The notes under the pieces were generated by a model that worked only from the letters and a program-made list of their open reading frames with translations, made no database searches and was not told the origin of the DNA. Below, in pieces: positions 47,874 to 58,725 of a DNA stretch of 64,000 nucleotides. Numbering within the stretch: position 1 is the first letter of the stretch; each line of letters begins with the position of its first letter. This stretch comes from Ceriagrion tenellum (lineage: Eukaryota > Arthropoda > Insecta > Odonata > Coenagrionidae): NCBI GenBank assembly GCA_963169105.1, contig OY720632.1, positions 7,006,001-7,070,000 of the forward strand, given 5' to 3'. Made by a program: the position numbers and the translations under genes.

Positions 47874-47877
47874 TTAA

Positions 47878-48447
47878 GGTAGTTAGAGCGAAATATCATT
47901 TTACCTAGAAATCAATGCATTTTGTCTCATTTTAAAGAAAAATATATCATCCTTCTAATGACACCAAAAATTCAACCCATTACCACATTATTTTTGGAGA
48001 TATTTGCCAATGAACACCAGCCATTTTAAATGGGAAATGGTACGCGTATGCACTCCAGAGCTTTTACCTGCACCTTTTATTAAAAATGAGGCATTTACTA
48101 CACTTAAGATCTCATAAAGAAAATCAACAGTGGGTATTTTTTGTGTTTTCTATACTATTTTTGAAAATCTATTATATTTACACCGCAATAAATTCGTCGT
48201 GATCACAATAAACCTTCCGTTTTGATGGAGTCTCAAACGCACCGCACGGAAAAAAATAGTCAAATTAAAGACTTATTTAGATATTTTTATTTGATGACTT
48301 ACACTTTCTGTCATATTAAACTATATTATTGCACCATGCATTAATAATGCAATATTTAATTCGTGTGTCTCACAGCTGGTGAAATTAAAACGTATGATTC
48401 GAATATGGTCTCTATTATGATTAGGGAACTATCTCACTCGGACTACC
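47878..48447 (-). mobile_element. TTAA-flanked MITE, copy 3
   Basis: 570 bp, same orientation as copy 2. Left flank TTAA (47874-47877) and left end GGTAGTTAGAGCGAAAT; the right end, reverse-complemented, is GGTAGTCCGAGTGAGAT, and the right flank reads TTAT, one base off TTAA. Internal words agree with copies 1 and 2. No coding capacity. Confidence 0.8.
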
Positions 48448-48564
48448 TTATATGATAGAAAACAATGACAGGGTAGTTTGAAATTATATATTTCTTTTGC
48501 AAATGAAATATCCTCCAAACAGGCAAAGGTGGGGATAAAAGTTTTCCGCCAAAAGGAAAGCAAA

Positions 48565-48728
48565 CTGTTGGTCCTCGACCGGGAGATGGCTGTGCAAATT
48601 GATTTCCAAACAATACATCCTCGAAACAAAAACAAACGCTCGGAAACGAAAGAATCGAAGAGTAAACATTTGAAATCCGGCTTCTCTTTTCGTCTTATTT
48701 ACAAATTTTGCCGGGAGTGTGGGAGATT
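48565..48728 (-). repeat. Inverted duplication, right member
   Basis: Reverse-complement partner of 46970-47132. This member is not interrupted at its inner edge. A 97-codon + frame covers it (48478-48771), but its partner is not open in the corresponding frame, so coding is unlikely. Confidence 0.75.
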
Positions 48729-50042
48729 GGCGGCAGCCGGACGATTCCGAGTTTCGGGGGTTCGAGGGTAGTAAAAAACAAAAGAAAAGGGAAATGCGCG
48801 GGGGGAGAGAGAGAGGACGAGAGGGAGGATATTGAAATCAGACCTTAAACAAATACCGGGAAAAGGTTCACGCGGCGCCCGATAGATGGTGGGCAAGAAT
48901 GTCGGACGAAAGAGTTATTTGGACAATGGATGGAAAAGAAAAAAAGCAAAAGGAAAGACTGAAAAAATAACTGGAAAAATGGGAAGGGAATGCATATGAA
49001 TTAAGTACTATCAAGATAAGAAAGTGGTCATTCTTCCAAGAGAAAAAAGAAACAGGAATGAACTTCACATTTAAGAGAAGCACGGCAGCATTGGAGCAAC
49101 TTATAAAAGTGCCAAAGCAAAAATATATGTCGTCGTGCCATAGCAAAGATATATATAACCTGGCGTGTCAGCTGGTCGATGTTTTTCTCATCGATAATTT
49201 GTCGCTGATGATTACAAACTATCGAAGGCCTTATTCCCTGATTTCCTTCGATATTATCCTCCAGTCTTTAATAATTTTGACAAAAGATTCTAATTTCTGG
49301 ACAAAAATATTTACGCCTGGTTCACATGGCGTGAACACGCATCACCTGACAAAGAAAAAATGATATTATTTACCGACAGAGCATAATTTATTTCTCAATC
49401 AATATCTAAAACTTTTCCTCCCTATAATTAAGGGGATTGTGAAAGTCCTCATAGAAAATACCATGTGAATAGAACAATGACAATTTATTTCAACTTCACA
49501 TTGTCAAGTTGATGACTTTGGAAAAGAATAAAATTAGTTTCAATGTTCGAAGTTTTAACTTTCCGTATTCAAGGATAATTATTTCTATATGCAGATCGCA
49601 ACACTTTGATAGCCTTCTAATGTCAACAATCGCCTGACTTTCATAGCCTAATCCTACCAAATGAAAATCCATATCAAATCCTTACGTTTTTGCAAAGAAA
49701 ATCAGTGGCATAAAGCTTAACTGAGCCAAGCCAATAGAGACTGAAGTTTACAGAGTAAAAAATAGAATGAGTGACGATTGAAATAGTCTTCGGGCAACGA
49801 GCATGCACAGATATTTGGATAAGAATCACATTTTTCAAACATGACGAAAAATTAATTGGGAAGATGGCAGGACAATTAAAATGCAAAGGCAACGAAGCGA
49901 TAGGAAAAATAAAATGTAAAAATAAAAAACTAACTGTGATAACTCCAATAAGGTTGAGTTTGCCGCCAGGCCAGCCAAATTACTAAAGATTGACCACAAG
50001 TTTAAAAATATTTAAACAATGATTTAAACAAATATTTCTTCA
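48729..50042. other. No gene recognised
   Basis: Starts with a short GA-rich patch (about 48780-48840), then AT-rich DNA. No repeat or domain recognised. Confidence 0.45.
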
Positions 50043-50655
50043 ACTACATCTACATACTACCCCGCGAGCCGCCGCATGGGCGTGTGGCAGGGGGTGTTAG
50101 GTCTCCAGCCGTGTAAAGGTGTAAGTTTATGGAGATGAAATGGTAACATGTATTATAGGAGTGTATTTAGAGGAGCTTAATTTTTATTGTGATCGCTTAT
50201 TGTTCGCGGAAAGAACGAGTTCTTGTACCTATCTGTTCGGCTGAGTATCTCTCTTATTTTATCGCATCTGTCAGACCTAGAAATGGAGTGAGGCGTCATG
50301 ATAATATTCTCTGTGTCGCTCTGAAAAATATCAGTTCTCAATATCTCAAGCAGCCTAAGCCTAGTGTGCAGCCTCCGAGTCTCTAGGGGCTCCCACCTTA
50401 ATCTCTTTAACAGCTATGTAAAACTATATGTTCATTCGTAGCAGTTTTTAACAAAGCGCTATATTTTTTAAGCGCGCTGTTTTTCTTTGTATTTTGTTAA
50501 TTATTTTGGTTAAATCTATTTGATCAGGGTCCCAAATGCTCCTGGCGTATTCGAGGTGTGGCCTAACCAGAGCGAAGTAGCATCTCTCTTTTACTTTTTC
50601 TTCCATGGACCTTCCTATTATGCCCTTAGCAAAATATAGTTTCTTTAATGCAAAA
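50043..50655 (-). mobile_element. CR1/L2-type LINE 3' fragment, copy D
   Basis: Minus strand, tail at the left (CTACATCTACATACTACCCC). The 3' UTR is closely similar to copies C and E. The coding part is eroded: stops interrupt the blocks matching EYA-IWDP and ETRRLHARL, and a short duplication-like insertion lies near 50455-50485. The 5' truncation is at about 50655, before the DISWGTHI block. Confidence 0.85.
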
Positions 50656-51139
50656 AGAAACTAATACCCTCTGCTAAGCGAATGTAGGTTTGGTGCAAAG
50701 ATTGTATGAAAGAAATCATTGAGCTGGGGTTAAAGCTGATACATCGTGGTCATGTGGCTAATGAACTAGTTCAGGTAAGAGCAGGAATTGAAAGAAGTCT
50801 GAGGCCAAAATATGGTGGGATAACGTGGCTCAAGAACAGCATAATATTTTTTTATGTGGGCCTTCTTTTCAGCTGAAGATGTATCACCATTTACACCAGC
50901 GCCCTCTGTGTCCTCTAATTATTCTTTTCGTCCCCGCTTTGGACAGCATATTCAATAAACTTCTGAAATTTCCTTGAGGGAGACAACAGAAGAAGAAGGA
51001 TATATATCTGTCGGGCTATATAGGATAGATATCTGTCGAGAAATTGGCCTTGACTCAAATAGCGAGCTTCCGTCAAATTTTGTCTAGCAAGTGGAATCCC
51101 TCTCTTTGATCATTAGTAAGAAATAATTTCACGGGGAAT
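50656..51139. other. Unassigned; possible LINE tail
   Basis: A minor frame near 50690-50850 contains KDCMKEIIELGLKL, loosely like a LINE C-terminal block, and the segment ends with AGACAACAGAAGAAGAAGG near 50980. The evidence is too thin for a firm call. Confidence 0.3.
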
Positions 51140-51434
51140 CGGGTTGGTGTGGTGGCTAGAGTACTCGCCAACCACACGGGCGGCCAGCGTTCAAATCCCT
51201 GCAGAGGAGGATGTTTTTCAGAGGACACACGATCCCTACTTGAGTGTCTTGTGGAGGGCATTTCATGTACAGTACTCCATCTGTCGGTTGAGACGTTAAA
51301 CCGTGGTCCCCTTGGCGCCTTAAGAGCAGGCTAATGCCAACGCCGTGTTTCTATCCACCCTTCCTCCCTTGTCAATTCCCTCTGGCGTAAATGATCATAG
51401 CCGTCAGTCGCCTCCCAAAAAATCCAATCCAATC
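51140..51434 (+). mobile_element. tRNA-derived SINE, copy 3
   Basis: Plus-strand SINE of about 295 bp. A-box-like TGGTGTGGTGGC at 51145-51156; B-box CGTTCAAATCC at 51188-51198 with its first base changed from G to C; body shared with copies 1 and 2 (CTACTTGAGTGTCTTGTGG, GTGGTCCCCTTGGCG); tail AATCCAATCCAATC at 51421-51434. This is the best guide to the order of segments in the rearranged copy at 1.4 kb. Confidence 0.87.
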
Positions 51435-54400
51435 TGAAGTAAATTTACGTCAATTCCTTTCCGGATCAAATAAAAGCTCCCGAGAGACAGACGTGGCCAT
51501 CGCTTGTAACGATCAAATGGACGCACAATCGAGGAAGCCGTAGGAAAAAGGATTGCCCATCAGATTCCCTCCCGACTCTCTCAAGATTCCCCCCAAGAGT
51601 TGGGAGCACATTACATTTCCACATTTTTCAAGCAACATAGAGAAAATTAGTGGGGATGTTTTCGTTTGATTAGGTATACATTACATTTTATGAAAACAAC
51701 AGAACTAACAAGGAAGTTTCTGTTTTAATCTGGCTCTTTGTTGACCTAACTGTTATCTCTATACGTACACGCGTGAGGAATTACTTAACCATCGGACAAG
51801 GGCAGTTTTTTCTTCCTTGGGTGGAGGTTATTTATGTATCGAAGTAAAAGTGACCAGTAGGAAATACTTAGTACAACATCCTGTGTTAGAAATTTGTTAA
51901 GTGTAAATCAGGGATGGGTAATACATAACTGCATTGTAGAAATGCAAAACGAAGAGAATGGCATTATTCCATACGCCATTGTGTAAATGATTGTATTTCT
52001 TTTGAAAGCAAATAAAAGTTTGATGTTGTAGCCAATAAAATATCCTAATATTTACATACTCAGTGAAAGCGTGTACCATAATATACTTCTTTAAAATTTT
52101 AGATTAAAAAGAAACTCGTATTTGATAATTTTGGGGCAACTCGTTCGATGAAAATGAACGTCTCTTCATGGAAAAGATTCTTTCAATTTCCAGTATTCAT
52201 CGATTTATAAAGCGTGGCTGAACACAATGAGGAGTATTTGCGGGAGAGGAAAGTGATGGTCTTTTCAAATGAAACGGTTCTATCCATTAGCCGAAACGGG
52301 ACTGTAACTGATTGATTCCGGGGAGGCTGTTGACGACAAAAAGGAGCAACCCCAGGAGAACTCATGGACAGGGCTGTCGTGCGGCTGAGTGCCGGGGACA
52401 AGGGGTGAGGAAGAGGTAGGGACAGACAGACGATAATGAGAGGGGAGGAAGGGAAGAGAACAAAAGGCGCGAGACACAGAGGAAGTTGGAGAAGGAAAAG
52501 AATGATGGTCGATTCTTTCCGTTTCTGAGTTAAAAAAACTGGAGTAGATGAATGAACCACCATGAAGGACGTAAATGGATGAGACGCCATATATTCCTGG
52601 TGATTACGAAGGCTTCAACTTGATAGAATTATGAAAAGTTTGGAAAAAGCTTTGAAAAAAGGAAAAAGAAAAAAAAAGAAAAAGCACGCTACACTAACAA
52701 GATCTCACCATGCAAAAAGACATTTCATAACATATGTGGAGAACCTTCTACTATTGTCCTCACTCACCGTCAACTCTGACAACATTAGAAGAAAATCATC
52801 AATCTAAAGGATTTTGCGACAAAAGTATACCTACATCATAGACTGGACTATCTGTTTTAGCGTATGATTATCCATTGAGAAATTTAGATGCATGAGTTCT
52901 CCGATACGCAAATTGACGAATAAGTTCAAGTAGAAACACTAATTTTGTCTTAGAATGTTGAAGCGATGATGTATTTCACAAGGGTGTCCGAAAAAGGTTC
53001 ATAATGATATTTAATAATGAATTAATTTTACTCGTTCATTTTATTTTGCGAAATTGAGGCAAAAAATTACGTAGATAATCGATTGATCAACAAGCTTTTG
53101 AATTCAGCTAGATTAGATGTTCTTAGAAACAATATTTACAAATCTGAAAGACCCCAAGACAATTGATGAGAGCATTAGTAATAGACTTATAAATTGAGTT
53201 TGATGTATAAGAGGGTAGATTATTACATGCAAAATATTTTTAAAGTGTCCCATTAGTTAATCTAGTTATTAAAATGGATTAACAAACGAATGTCTTCATA
53301 TAGAACGGAAATAATTTTTCAATTACAGGAAAAGTACCAAAGTTTTCGGAAGTTAAAAAACTAAATTTATGATTCTATAATATCTAATAGCAGAGGAAAT
53401 CAGAATTGTGGATCAATCGTACTCTTTCACTCCCCTTTACTTACTGAAGAAAGAGGGTAATGATCGGTTGTCGAAAGCAACTTTTCTAAAAATCATTAAG
53501 TTTACTAGCATCATCTTGGCTATTTCTCTTGAAGATAGGAGGACAATGGTGGTTTAATTAAAAGAGGAAGATATTACCATTTTTTGCGGCGGCGTTTAGC
53601 GTTTCCACTTATACTTGCGTTTAGTCAAGGACAAGTCATTATGGAAGCAAAAAGAGAATTAACGTGTGCTTTGAAATGAAGATAAACGTCTATGTACTTC
53701 GAGAAAAAAAACCTGAGTGGACTTCTTTCAAATTGGGTAAAAAATTGGGTGAATTGTGTAAAAATATCAAGAAATTAACCTCTAAAAGTGTACGCAAAAT
53801 ATGAGAAATAAATAAAAATTTAGGACTAAAACCAATATGTATACAAAATTAAAATGAAATGCATCTTATTTCGGGGATATTTTTTAACAAATCCACATAG
53901 CCTTTTTTACATCAACGTATCGCTAAAAACTATAAAAATATTATGAACATACGCACTTATTTCAAACATTTGTCCCGCAAAATGTCCGAGGGCCGTAAGT
54001 AACTAGGGCACAAAGTAATTAGCAACACAGGTTCCTGAAAGCACATACTTAAATGGTCAGGTCATACTTAAATGAAAAGCCCTAAGTAAGACAACCATTT
54101 GGTGTAAGCTGATAGAATTTAATTATTTCAAGGAATTGAAATAGATAACGAAATTGTAGAAAGTCATTAACTCGTTACATGACAAGTGCTGTCACCAGAT
54201 TTATATCTTTTGCCATGCAATACATTTTTTACATAAACAATTTAAAAAAGGAAAACGAATTTGTATAATGACGATTGACTATCTTTGCCTAAAAATATTC
54301 TTCCAAGGCGAATGTCACGCATGCGCACCATGTTACTGACGACAGGAAATTCTGTAAAAAATATAGCACTGATGTCTTCCTTAGAAAAAGCCGAATCCCT

Positions 54401-55053
54401 CATCAAAATAAGTTTTCTCAATCAGTATTCCAATTGATTCCATGGAATTGACCAAACTGGCCAAAATTCAAAATGTTCTGTTTTATAACCAGAAATTGAG
54501 AATTCCCGTGATCATTCTTCATTGGTTTGTGCATGACACGATACATGCTGTTTGTTTCACTTCCTCTAGATTAAAAGCGTACAAATTGTCCCGAATTTCC
54601 CGGTAAAATGCCTCAAATCTACGATCTTGGGTCTCGAAACAGACGATGCAGCGTTTCTAAGGTGCAGTCTGCGTTGACCTCAGGATGATGAAACAAAAAC
54701 CTCGGGATAGCTCGAATAACTGAATGTTATCAAGTTGGAATTGACAAGCTAAAATAAAAATCTATATCTCATAAGTTAAAAAGCATGAAAATTATAAGGA
54801 GAGGAGGCCGAAATGCAGAGGACGCCTCAGAGAAGATGAAGAATTATCCTTCGCCTTCGAGAGAGGGAAAGGAATGGAAGGGATATGGCCTCAGGGAAGA
54901 GAGAGATAGGACCAAGGTGGAAGGGAGAAGGAAGAGAAAAGGCAGCGAAAGCGGGGAAGAAGGCGAGTGAGGGGAGATAAGATGTGAGAGTTAGGAAGAG
55001 CCCAAAGAGGAGAGAGAAAGAGAAACTAGGGAAGAGAGGGACGAGAGGAGATG

Positions 55054-55058
<5 letters not shown>
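51435..55058. other. No gene recognised; two purine islands
   Basis: A G/A-rich island at about 52370-52510 opens a 135-codon minus frame of Leu/Ser/Pro-rich composition, and another G/A-rich island occupies about 54790-55058. The AT-rich middle (52600-54780) holds no frame over 60 codons and no identified repeat. Near 53440-53500 a CTGAAGA ... GAAAG pair is too weak to call a hammerhead. Confidence 0.45.

Positions 55059-55086
<28 letters not shown>
55059..55086. repeat. (AG)n microsatellite
   Basis: Fourteen uninterrupted AG units within a larger purine-rich island. Confidence 0.95.
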
Positions 55087-55274
55087 GTGTAGAGTTGTTC
55101 CCAGCGGATGGATACTCCGAGAATGAGGATATTTTAAAGAAACTATTAAATCGGTTATTTTTACAAAAAGATGTTGAAATATTATTCAGAACTATAGCTT
55201 AATCCTCTTCAATAAGGTTTCTATTGACCATGTGCACGGATTCCATACAGTTTATGTAGAGTTGCTCCATATGC

Positions 55275-55790
55275 ATTGCATTATTCTTCTTCTTCTTCTC
55301 CTTTAATCCTAATTATTTGGATCAGCTTTTTGGATTTTAAACCTCCATCGTGCTCTATTCAAAGCCATGTCCTCTTTGGCACCAATCTCCAACATATCCT
55401 TCTTCACACACTCCATTCATGTTTTGCTTGGCCTTCCTCTGCTCTTCCTTCCCTCCACCTTCAGGTTCATTATTCTTTTCCCCAAATATTTACCATCTCG
55501 TCTAACAACATGGCCATACCACCTCAATCTGAACTCTTTCACCTTTTCTGTTAAAGGTGCAATTCGCAAACTCCCTCTAATGTGGTCATTCCTAATCCTG
55601 TCAGCTCTGGTAACCCCACTCATCCATCTCAGCATGCGCATTTCACTTGCATGTAATGCTCTCTCATGTGTACTCTTAGTAGCCCAACACTCAGCTCCAT
55701 AGAGTAACACCGGTCTAATGATGGTCTTGTATATCTGGCCCTTCAACCTTGGTGGCATCCTTCTGTCACAGGTCACACCTGTCACTGACC
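55275..55790 (-). pseudogene. Non-LTR retrotransposon C-terminal fragment
   Basis: A 122-codon minus frame (55417-55785) reads in order RLKGQIYKTIIRPVLLYGAE, CWATKSTHERALHASEMRML, RWMSGVTRADRIRNDHIRG, EFRLRWYGHVVRRD and VEGRKSRGRPSKT. These are the conserved post-RT blocks (LYGAE-W, EMRMLRW-GVT, RLRWYGHV-RRD, GRP-KT) of a common animal LINE group. A frameshift near 55410 moves the ending, DMALNRARWRFKIQKADP, to another frame. The 3' tail is a (GAA)n run (complement of TTCTTCTTCTTC near 55287). 5'-truncated at about 55790. The least decayed coding block of its type here. Confidence 0.85.
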
Positions 55791-55824
55791 TTCATTCGTA
55801 CCAGGCTGCAGATACCCTGTCCTT

Positions 55825-56183
55825 TGTTAGAATGTGCATTGCATTCTATTAAATTGTAATTAACTGAGATAAATGCTACTATAGATAAATTGTAACATCT
55901 GTGTGATAAGATGATATTTTCATATTGTGCAAGGACACTACTTGTATGTTTAGTTGAATAGCACTTTGTATATTTTATTTTGTTAAATATTCATGTAACT
56001 TCCGAAAAACGCCATATCCTAGGAATGGCAACCCCATCACAGGAACATTCCAACAGGGGTGCCTAATTTCACTCTTCTGCGTTTCATTTATTATTTTTGT
56101 ATTTCATGTTGGAGTGGAATAAATATTCCGATGGATATCTCTCTGCCTGGCTTGTCCTACATCATAGGTGATTTCATTTAACA
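55825..56183 (+). mobile_element. Possible solo LTR
   Basis: A 359-bp stretch starting TGTTAG and ending TTAACA, so it has the TG...CA ends and a short inverted terminus expected of an LTR. Inside, in the right order, are a TATA-like TTTGTATATTTTATTTT (about 55966-55982) and a polyadenylation signal AATAAA at 56118-56123. No 5-bp target duplication is visible and no second copy is in the window, so the call is tentative. Confidence 0.35.
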
Positions 56184-56189
56184 ACCGCC

Positions 56190-56385
56190 TTCGGAGTTAT
56201 TATTTATTTATTATTATATTATTTATAAATATTTATTATAAATATATATATATATATTTTTTTTACGCAGTTTTTACTTCTCAGCCTTTTTGAAGGCTGG
56301 GAAGCATTCACCTATCGCGGGTTAGAGGCACCAAAGGGCCTTAGGCTCAACTACTGTTTTATTATTATTATTATTATTAATATTT
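56190..56385. repeat. AT-rich simple repeats
   Basis: TTATT and TATA runs at about 56196-56262 and a (TTA)n run at about 56358-56378, separated by a GC-richer 80-bp segment containing GGGTTAGAGGCACCAAAGGG. Confidence 0.85.
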
Positions 56386-56899
56386 TCGAAGGGAGAGTAA
56401 AAATATGAGACGAACGAGAACTCCACTAATTAAAATATTCCCCAGGAGATCGATAAGAAGAGGAGAATGTACTTTTAGATGGGCATTTGTCATTAAAACC
56501 TTAACATTCAAAGTGCTGAAGTTCGCGCACATCGAAACCAATTAGCACAATTTCGCACATATGGATGACGTGGACTGAGAAGTTAGTATGATGATATGTC
56601 TTTAGTAACGGACAGATGACAAAAGAACCTGTTGGTGAGCAACAGCCGCAACAGAACATTCTGTGTGAACATGTAAAATTCGTTCAAAATAAGTATATGC
56701 ATAAAATGGTAAGCTTTTAATCACAGAAGGATTAACATCTTTGCGATATCCACGCTTGACGCCTCTCCTGGTAATCGATAAACTTAACAACAAAGGATGC
56801 CATTTTCCACGTTCTTCTGTTGTCATGGGTACATCAGCTATGCTCACGATCTACCCTGCTGTGTGCCAAATAGTGCGCAGGGTTTGTAACGAATGAAAA
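56386..56899. other. No gene recognised
   Basis: An 81-codon minus frame (56602-56847) shows no domain that I recognise. Confidence 0.45.
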
Positions 56900-57511
56900 C
56901 TAAGTGATGAAAATGGGAAAGGGAGATGCTCCTTTGCTCTGGCTTGGTTACACCTCGAATACGCCGCGAGGATTTGGGACCCTGGACATAAAGATTTTCC
57001 CGAAAAATAAATAAAATACAAAGGAAAGCTGTGCGCTTCGTTAAAAACTGCCGCAACCGAACATATTATGCTTCGCAACTTTTAGAGGGATTAGGTTGGA
57101 AGTCGCTTATGATTCAGAGGCTACACGCTAGGTTTACTTTGATTGAGAAATACAGAACTGGCGTGTTTCATGGCGAAGCAGAGGAAATAATTTTGACGCT
57201 GCCATGCATCTCTATGTCCGGCTGAAGCGATAAAATAAAATACAATTGCTGAAGGGATAGGCGCAAAATTGCTGAACTAAATTACTGAATTGCTGAATTG
57301 GTGAACATTGCTGAAGAGATAGGTACAAAAAAGTTTTTCTTGCCACGCAGAGTAAGTGACCATAATAAAAACTGAGCTCCACGTCGATCACTCTCATAAT
57401 ACACTTCACCATATCACCTCACAAAACATTGTCTTTTACAAGGCTGGTGTCCCAACGCCCCCTGCCACACTCCCATGCAGCGGCTTGCAGGGTACTTAGG
57501 GGATGTAGAAG
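56900..57511 (+). mobile_element. CR1/L2-type LINE 3' fragment, copy G
   Basis: Plus-strand copy covering the thumb/C-terminal coding end (FALAWLHLEYAARIWDPGH region, then RFVKNCRNRTYYASQLLEGL) and 3' UTR, ending with CTTAGGGGATGTAG. Stops interrupt the coding part. At about 57243-57325 it contains an insertion made of imperfect repeats of ATTGCTGAA, absent from the other copies. It is the most diverged of the seven copies. Confidence 0.82.
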
Positions 57512-58097
57512 TGTGCCGTTGTGTTCCGAAGTGATTGGTACACTGAAGAGCAAACGGAGAAAACTCATCAATGATGAACTCTAGAGAGCGGGTGCTGGGA
57601 CAACAGAACGTGGGTAGCTTGGAGGGAATGAATGGTTGCCACGGAGAACAACAGTATTGGAGGAGGGGTGTGTGGAGGGAGAGATAGGGGAGGGAATGGT
57701 GTTGAATGAGGTACATTGAGGAGAGATCGTCAAGGTGAAGCGGGTCATCCAGAATAGTGAAGGTTCACAGAGGGGCAGAGGAACGAATGTGGGTGTATGG
57801 TGGGGCAAGGACTTTTTGAAGAACGAGAGGGCAAGAGAAAGTTTTTCTTCATGAATCTTATCTCAGGATGTTGAGTTGAGAAAAGATGGCGTAAGTTGGA
57901 ACACCCTGAACTCCACGAGAATAATGATTTTAAAAATGGCCGTCAAAATGATCACTTTGATCGCTGATGATCATTCTGATCATCAGTGATGACTCACAAA
58001 AGTGACTTTCATCTTGGTCTTACTTTCACATTTCAACCGCAAATGCTGTCAATAATTATATCAGACATGTGCCTTAGATGAGATTATAATTTGCCAC
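57512..58097. other. No gene recognised; G-rich patch and short palindrome
   Basis: About 57570-57830 is G/A-rich. At 57964-57986 there is a perfect 10-bp palindrome CTGATGATCA with a 3-nt spacer. No gene. Confidence 0.5.
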
Positions 58098-58725
58098 ACA
58101 TCTACATAATACTCCGCGAGCCGCCGCATGGGCGTGTGGCAGGGGGTGTTAGGTCACCAGCCGTGTATAGGTTTAAGTTTATTTGGGAGATAAAATGGTG
58201 ACATGAATTATAGGAGTGTATTTAGTGGAGCTCAATTTTTATTGTGGTCGCTTATTGTTCGCGGAAAGAACAAGTTTTTGTACTTATCTGTTCGGCAGTG
58301 TATCTCTCTTACTTTATCGCATCTGTCAGACAATGAGATGTAGTGAGGAGTCATGATAATATTCTCTATGTCGCTCTGAAAAACATCAGATCTGAATTTA
58401 TCAAGCCTAGCGTGTAGCCTCCGAGTCTCTAGGGGCTCCCACCTTAATCCATCTAAAAGTTGTGAGACACTATATGTAATCTCGTAGCAGTTTTTAACGA
58501 AGCGCGCTGCTTTCCTTTGTATTTTATTAATTTTTTTGGTTAAATCTATTTGACCAGGGTCCCAAATGCTCGCGGCGTATTCGAGGTGTGGCCTAACCAG
58601 AGGGAAGTGGCATCTCTCTTTGACTTTGTTCATACGAGGACCTTCCTATTATACGTTTAAAAAACCTAGTTTCTTTAATGCTGCGTCTAATATGTTTTGT
58701 ATGTGTAATCCGCACGATATATCAT
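58098..58725 (-). pseudogene. CR1/L2-type LINE 3' fragment, copy E
   Basis: A 133-codon open minus frame (58232-58633) preserves most of the family C-terminus: KERCHFPLVRPHLEYAASIW, NKIQRKAARFVKNCYEITYS, SQLLDGLRWEPLETRRLHAR, a deletion of the RLLDKFR repeat to LDKFR, then HYISLSDRCDKVREIHCRTD and KNLFFPRTISDHNKN. The last block (RTD-YKN-FFPRTI) is the usual CR1/L2 ORF2 ending. The 3' UTR and CTACATAAT-type tail lie at 58098-58231. 5'-truncated at about 58725. Confidence 0.88.

Noticed and set aside
51141..51202. tRNA gene on the plus strand
   Set aside because: Same SINE head, with a mutated B-box and SINE body downstream.
52183..52590. 135-codon open frame on the minus strand
   Set aside because: It coincides with a purine-rich island; residues follow base composition, and no motif or splice context supports coding.
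53435..53495. CTGAAGA followed by GAAAG
   Set aside because: No convincing stem II or stem I pairing.
57964..57986. Perfect 10-bp palindrome containing CTGATGATCA
   Set aside because: It lacks a GAAA core and any repeat context; short palindromes of this size are expected occasionally.
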